This document shows, in pieces, positions 60,174 to 64,000 of a stretch of DNA of 64,000 bases. How positions within the stretch are numbered: the stretch's first letter is position 1; each line of letters begins with the position of its first letter. The stretch is from contig MU385721.1 of NCBI GenBank assembly GCA_022497155.1, forward strand, positions 620,001 through 684,000, given 5' to 3'. The translations under genes and the position numbers were made by a program. The DNA comes from Whalleya microplaca (lineage: Eukaryota > Ascomycota > Sordariomycetes > Xylariales > Xylariaceae). The notes beneath the pieces were generated by a model that saw only the letters and a list, made by a program, of their open reading frames with translations, was not told the origin of the DNA and did no database searches.

Positions 60174-60717
60174 ACACCCGGGTTGAGGCAACTTTAGTCT
60201 CAGGCTTTCCTGCATTGCTTGAGACTATGCCCCAGTATGGACAATATTTGGGGACAAATACAACCCATGAACAATCGAAAACTGATTACATACTATATTT
60301 GGAATGTTTGTGTGCTTGTGTAGATTTTCCATGGGCGTATAATTCCGGGCATATCAACTCATCCAATGCAGAGGTGTCTGCTTATGTCTTGAATTACTAT
60401 GAGGAAATCTTCGACCTATTCCGGGATATTATATATATCAAGTGCACGAAAGACTGAAAATGTATGAAGTTATAGATCGTGTGCTCCTCGGAATTCGAGG
60501 TAGAATTTGAAGACATGACAGGTCATCTCAAATAGGACCATGAGCTTACGTACTAGCAACTATAGTTCCTCACAGTTTCTCTCCGGCACAATTTGGCAGA
60601 TGAACACAATTGAGCTATATGCAATTTCGATATATATATATGGATGGCCTAACACTCACAGCGTCTAGTGAAAGAAGTGCAAGGAGCGCCTATCTAAGTA
60701 CAGAGATTTGAGTGACC
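60174..60717. other. ARPC2 3' flank
   Basis: This 544-bp stretch should contain the arpc2 3' UTR and terminator. An open frame continues past the arpc2 stop in another frame to 60457, but the spliced arpc2 frame ends at 60173. No further gene is seen. Confidence 0.6.
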
Positions 60718-60909
60718 TCAGGCTGTACCTTTCACCCTACGAACGCATGGGCAAAACGACTGTTTCCAGTAGAGCATTGAGAACAGTCGAGCGGCAAGGA
60801 ATGACAGGATCAAAGCGCCGGCCACGATTGCTATGATAACGCCCACGCTAATAGATACTTCTCGCCTTGCGAGCTGTCGCAATGGAAGGTCTTGAGGAAT
60901 TACCGGCAT
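60718..60909 (-). CDS. Small single-pass membrane protein, hypothetical
   Basis: I do not recognise this 63-codon frame. It has a clear hydrophobic segment (about residues 19-47, from SISVGVIIAIVAGALILSFL onward) after a short polar N-terminus with LPLRQLARRE. A short basic tail with two Cys (FCPCVRRVKG) follows. This fits a single transmembrane helix or tail anchor. It lies on the opposite strand 0.5 kb beyond arpc2. There is no splice evidence or homology, and it could be a chance frame or one exon of a larger gene. Confidence 0.35.
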   Translation of the reverse strand: MPVIPQDLPLRQLARREVSISVGVIIAIVAGALILSFLAARLFSMLYWKQSFCPCVRRVKGTA

Positions 60910-62180
60910 ATTGGTATGATTGAAGGTTTCGGGCTGGAATATGAAAATGACTTTTCTTACTGTTTATACAGTGTGAGTTTAGGGTGTTTAATCATAACAT
61001 CTAGAAAGCGGTATGCATTTCATGATATATAAGTGCTATTCGAGTCTACTAAATGTGAAAGTCTGCCGAAACAGAGTTCAAAGGATGCACGTAAGGGAGT
61101 CTTTGTTTCTCAGACAAGCAGACAACAAGATTATTGTCATCGGTCTGTGCAACAAATATCAAGTAAAGGGATAATACCTTGGTGTCATTCTTAAGTAACT
61201 TTGGACTAGAGCATTCAATTATTAAGTATGCATCCTAGCCGTATGATGTTGCCGTCGCAGAATTATACTTGTCCTGAAAAATCTCCTATATAAGGCCTCC
61301 CGCATGCAAGCCATAATATAGCGCCATGAAGGGCTGAACTAAGGCGAAGCCAGTTTAACGCTTCATTCTAGCCAAGTAGTTACATTATGAGTAACATCCG
61401 TGATTCGATTGCCGTATCTCGTAAGTATCTCATCATTGTATGTTCATCATACACTGCAGCTTTTGTTGTGATTTGCTTTGCATAGCTACGGTACCATCTT
61501 GGATCTGCATCTGATTATAACCTATAATCTGCTCACACAATACTCGATCTCAGGTAACATTGGTGGCATCAACGCAGTCTCTGGATTCTATTCCTCCTAA
61601 TAGTAAAGTGATATTCGACGCTAAGGGGTAGATATTCCTGGGGATGCATCCAACATAAGAGTAAAGTCCCAGAAGACGGTGCTGAGATAATTACCCCTTC
61701 ATTTTTTCTCATACTAGATAGTATCAGCTACGAGACTTAAACCCTATGGCATATCTTTCGTGTTGAGTAGGCTCATGAAATCCAGCACCCCTGTTGTATC
61801 GACTGTGGGGCGCCTTGATGAGACTTGACAAGATAAAAGAATAGGTCGGAAGAAAATGCAATCATAGTCACTAAATCTTCATAGTATCTGAATTAAGTGT
61901 GTAGTAAAATAAAGGGAAAAAAAGTATAGGTATAAAGCAGCACTTGTTCATGCCAACTTATAGTGTAAGGGGAAAGACTTGATAGAGTTTGAAACCGAAT
62001 GAGCATGGCTATAGGATGTCAAAATAATGGTTGAGCCAAATTTTAATTCTGACACTTAAAAGCGGTGCTGAGTTATTACAATCACTCATTTGATCCAGAC
62101 TTAAAATGTAAATATTTCGAATTAATAGCAAGGAGCCGAGCTGCTAGACATTGTCTGGTGATTGAAATACGCCTACCTGA
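60910..62180. other. AT-rich intergenic sequence
   Basis: About 1.3 kb of AT-rich DNA with no ORF worth annotating apart from a possible split micro-ORF at 61387-61600, which is described in the findings. No RNA gene is recognised. Confidence 0.5.
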
Positions 62181-62594
62181 TCAATCAGAGAACATCATAA
62201 GATGAGCATCACCTTCCAACCTCTTCTTCCTGAGAAACTCCTGCACGGGGTCTACCGGGGTTTCTATCTCTGCTCCTGGTTTACGCTCGGGTTCCAAACC
62301 TACCTCGTCTAAATGCGACATACATTTATTGTATGATTCATCAAGGTGTTCCCTCAATTTGGCCATGCGAGCCTTGACGAGATCCAGTTGCTGATTGATG
62401 GTGACCTTCTTGTCTTCACAAGAAGAGCATAGCTTGGGTAGTCTGATTGTGGTCCGCGGGTGTGTTTCTACCTCGTCGCATGGTTTCTTAGCCGAACCCG
62501 AAAGGTATGCCTGCTGCTCCTGACAGAGTCGTAGGGGCTCGCTGCCGATAACCGCGTGGTTGCACTGGTACATCGACTTAGGGTGTAGACACAT
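62181..62594 (-). CDS. Hypothetical Cys-containing protein, 137 residues
   Basis: The function is not recognised. The frame has a plausible ATG start with Cys and His residues early on (MCLHPKSMYQCNHAV). Further Cys residues follow, including a CSSC pair near residue 56-59, which could bind metal. Residues ~62-90 are charged and heptad-like (INQQLDLVKARMAKLREHLD), suggesting a coiled coil. The C-terminal part is charged (PVQEFLRKKRLEGDAH). Amino-acid composition looks like real protein and the frame is clean in AT-rich DNA, which favours a gene. It is on the same strand as the ORFs at 60718 and 63558. Confidence 0.6.
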   Translation of the reverse strand: MCLHPKSMYQCNHAVIGSEPLRLCQEQQAYLSGSAKKPCDEVETHPRTTIRLPKLCSSCEDKKVTINQQLDLVKARMAKLREHLDESYNKCMSHLDEVGLEPERKPGAEIETPVDPVQEFLRKKRLEGDAHLMMFSD

Positions 62595-63557
62595 GGCTCC
62601 GACAGCGAGTTTAGAATTAAAAAGGAGGGGATAATATGTAGTCCAGCTACTGTTAGTTATGTTATCTTGATGTGTCTATGGTGGAAGCATCAGGTTTACA
62701 GGTTTGGACGTTTTATGTGTTCCATAGACAAGGGACAAACCTTTGTCTGTTTGGTTTAATAACGATTTATTCTTCAACAAGGCTATTGTGTCTTTGTCTA
62801 TCTCATTGAGTTTCCATGTGAGAGATAATGATGCTTTATTCGATCATTCAAATATGCTTTGTTTCAATACGATCGAGAATGCACCTTCAAATTAGAGGCC
62901 AGACCTCTGATGCCTTTGCATCCCTTATGGGCTCCTGGAAGCTAACGCCAAGGTTCCAGGCCAACAATCCTAGATTTAACTAATCCTAATAATGAATAAT
63001 TATATTTGATACGTTTTAAATTTTAGTGATTGAGAAATAAGTAACTTATGAATTAAAATCATAAATACTATATTCACCACTGACAACACTGTAGCTTATA
63101 TATATAACAATCCCTATACTAACAAGACAGGACAACGTGGGCGAATTTAGTCTGTCTGTTTGTATGGGAGGAGTTGGATGCAAGGCTTATTATATATTAT
63201 ATATTGAATTATTTCATAATGAATCCTCTAATAAACTGTTTTCATTGTATTCGAATTTTGTTCGTTAAGCCTATATAGCGTGTTGATAGTTGTAGTCTTA
63301 TTGAAACTCCTTAACCTTAACGTAAGCCGAAGGAAAATTATATAGTATTTAAATTGTGAGTATACTCATAGCGAGCTCCAATACAAGATGGGGCATATAC
63401 ACATGACTCATGAGTCTCTATAATACAAATTAGATGCAACTAAAATTTATTGAATCATTCTGATTGTTACCATCTACCACACTAGGGAAATGTGCCTACT
63501 ATATATCTATTGGAGAAAATAGCCTGTTTATGACCTCGTATCATACAACTGGATCGA
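62595..63557. other. AT-rich intergenic sequence
   Basis: Nearly 1 kb of strongly AT-rich DNA with TATATA patches (for example near 63095 and 63190). No coding frame or RNA gene is seen. It probably contains the promoter of the 62181-62594 gene and the 3' end of the gene at 63558. Confidence 0.6.
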
Positions 63558-64000
63558 CTAGTTCGTCCTTCTTACAAGGACCAACTGATCATCCATGATA
63601 GTGCTTTCATCTGAATCATCTTCAGAGTTGTCCTCCATTTCGCCCTCCATTTCTTTTTTTTCTGTGATCTGGCCTTCGGCAGCCGGTATTCTTACGAATC
63701 CGCCCCACTTCTTCCTCTTCTTCCCCTCCCTCTGCATGGACTTGTAGAGACATCTGGGCGATATCCAGTGCTCAATGTCAAGGAGTTGAAACGATTTTCT
63801 GAAAACGAAACCAACCTGTCTGTACCATTGGTGTTGCCACACTGTGTTTTGTAGTGCGTTGCGGAATTTTTCCAGGTCCTTAGGCCCAAAATAATCTGGC
63901 AATATGATGAGGAAAATAGGCGCGTACGGCTTGCCGAGTTTCCGCTTCACAACAACTTCGTTGCCGATCATGCGCACCGGGAACATGCCAAACGCAACCA
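63558..64000 (-). CDS. Hypothetical protein, 5' part beyond the window
   Basis: Not recognised. The frame is open from the window edge (codons VAFG precede the first ATG at 63986) to a stop at 63558, so the true start probably lies outside. The visible ~146 residues contain a hydrophobic strand region (YAPIFLIILPDYFGP) and an aromatic-rich part (NTVWQHQWYRQVGFVFRK, then IEHWISPRCLY). A basic stretch (REGKKRKKWGGF) and a strongly acidic tail (EMEDNSEDDSDES) follow. The ordered-then-charged layout looks like a real protein. I cannot assign a function. Confidence 0.55.
   Translation of the reverse strand, partial: VAFGMFPVRMIGNEVVVKRKLGKPYAPIFLIILPDYFGPKDLEKFRNALQNTVWQHQWYRQVGFVFRKSFQLLDIEHWISPRCLYKSMQREGKKRKKWGGFVRIPAAEGQITEKKEMEGEMEDNSEDDSDESTIMDDQLVLVRRTN

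Noticed and set aside
60008..60457. 149-codon frame extending past arpc2
   Set aside because: It reads the last arpc2 exons in a shifted frame and through an intron. The spliced arpc2 frame ends at 60173 with the conserved tail.

Overview
This window looks like nuclear DNA of a filamentous ascomycete (Pezizomycotina, probably a sordariomycete). The genes are split by short introns of about 50-170 bp with GTRNGT-type donors, CTAAC/CTGAC-like branch sites and AG acceptors. All recognisable products are conserved fungal housekeeping or regulatory proteins. Long intergenic stretches are full of TACCTA/TAGGTA-type motifs and microsatellites. No bacterial operon, CRISPR array, virus or intact transposon was seen.

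Layout. 1-8950: no confident gene. 8951-9902 (+): mitochondrial ribosomal protein uL29m (MRPL4). 10631-12682 (+): Rab GDP-dissociation inhibitor, eight exons. 12683-28857: about 16 kb without a recognisable gene, including an AT-rich, ORF-poor block at roughly 13.8-17.3 kb that may be a decayed repeat. 28858-30394 (+): C2H2-like zinc-finger protein, five exons. 30395-36553: intergenic. 36554-39184 (+): anaphase-promoting complex subunit 2, intronless. 39185-50863: intergenic, ending in a long pyrimidine-rich leader. 50864-53186 (+): RING-finger protein with one unresolved exon junction. 53187-55560: intergenic. 55561-58531 (-): U3 snoRNP protein Utp12/Dip2. 58942-60173 (+): ARPC2 of the Arp2/3 complex. 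60174-64000: an AT-rich end with three small minus-strand ORFs of unknown function, the last one running to the window edge.

The genes do not form one pathway. They cover mitochondrial translation, Rab membrane recycling, mitotic ubiquitination, ribosome biogenesis and actin branching, with two putative regulators. No biosynthetic cluster or new multi-gene system could be supported. The most distinctive signal is in the 410-bp divergent promoter between utp12 and arpc2: seven copies of the palindrome TATCGATA, six of them at an exact 15-bp period. Other points of note are duplicated splice acceptors in the GDI gene, a non-canonical RING ligand pattern, a G-quadruplex-type motif in the ORF-poor block, and a possible split micro-ORF at 61.4 kb.

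Exon boundaries were placed by eye, using splice consensus, reading phase and family knowledge. No alignment, transcript or database search was available.
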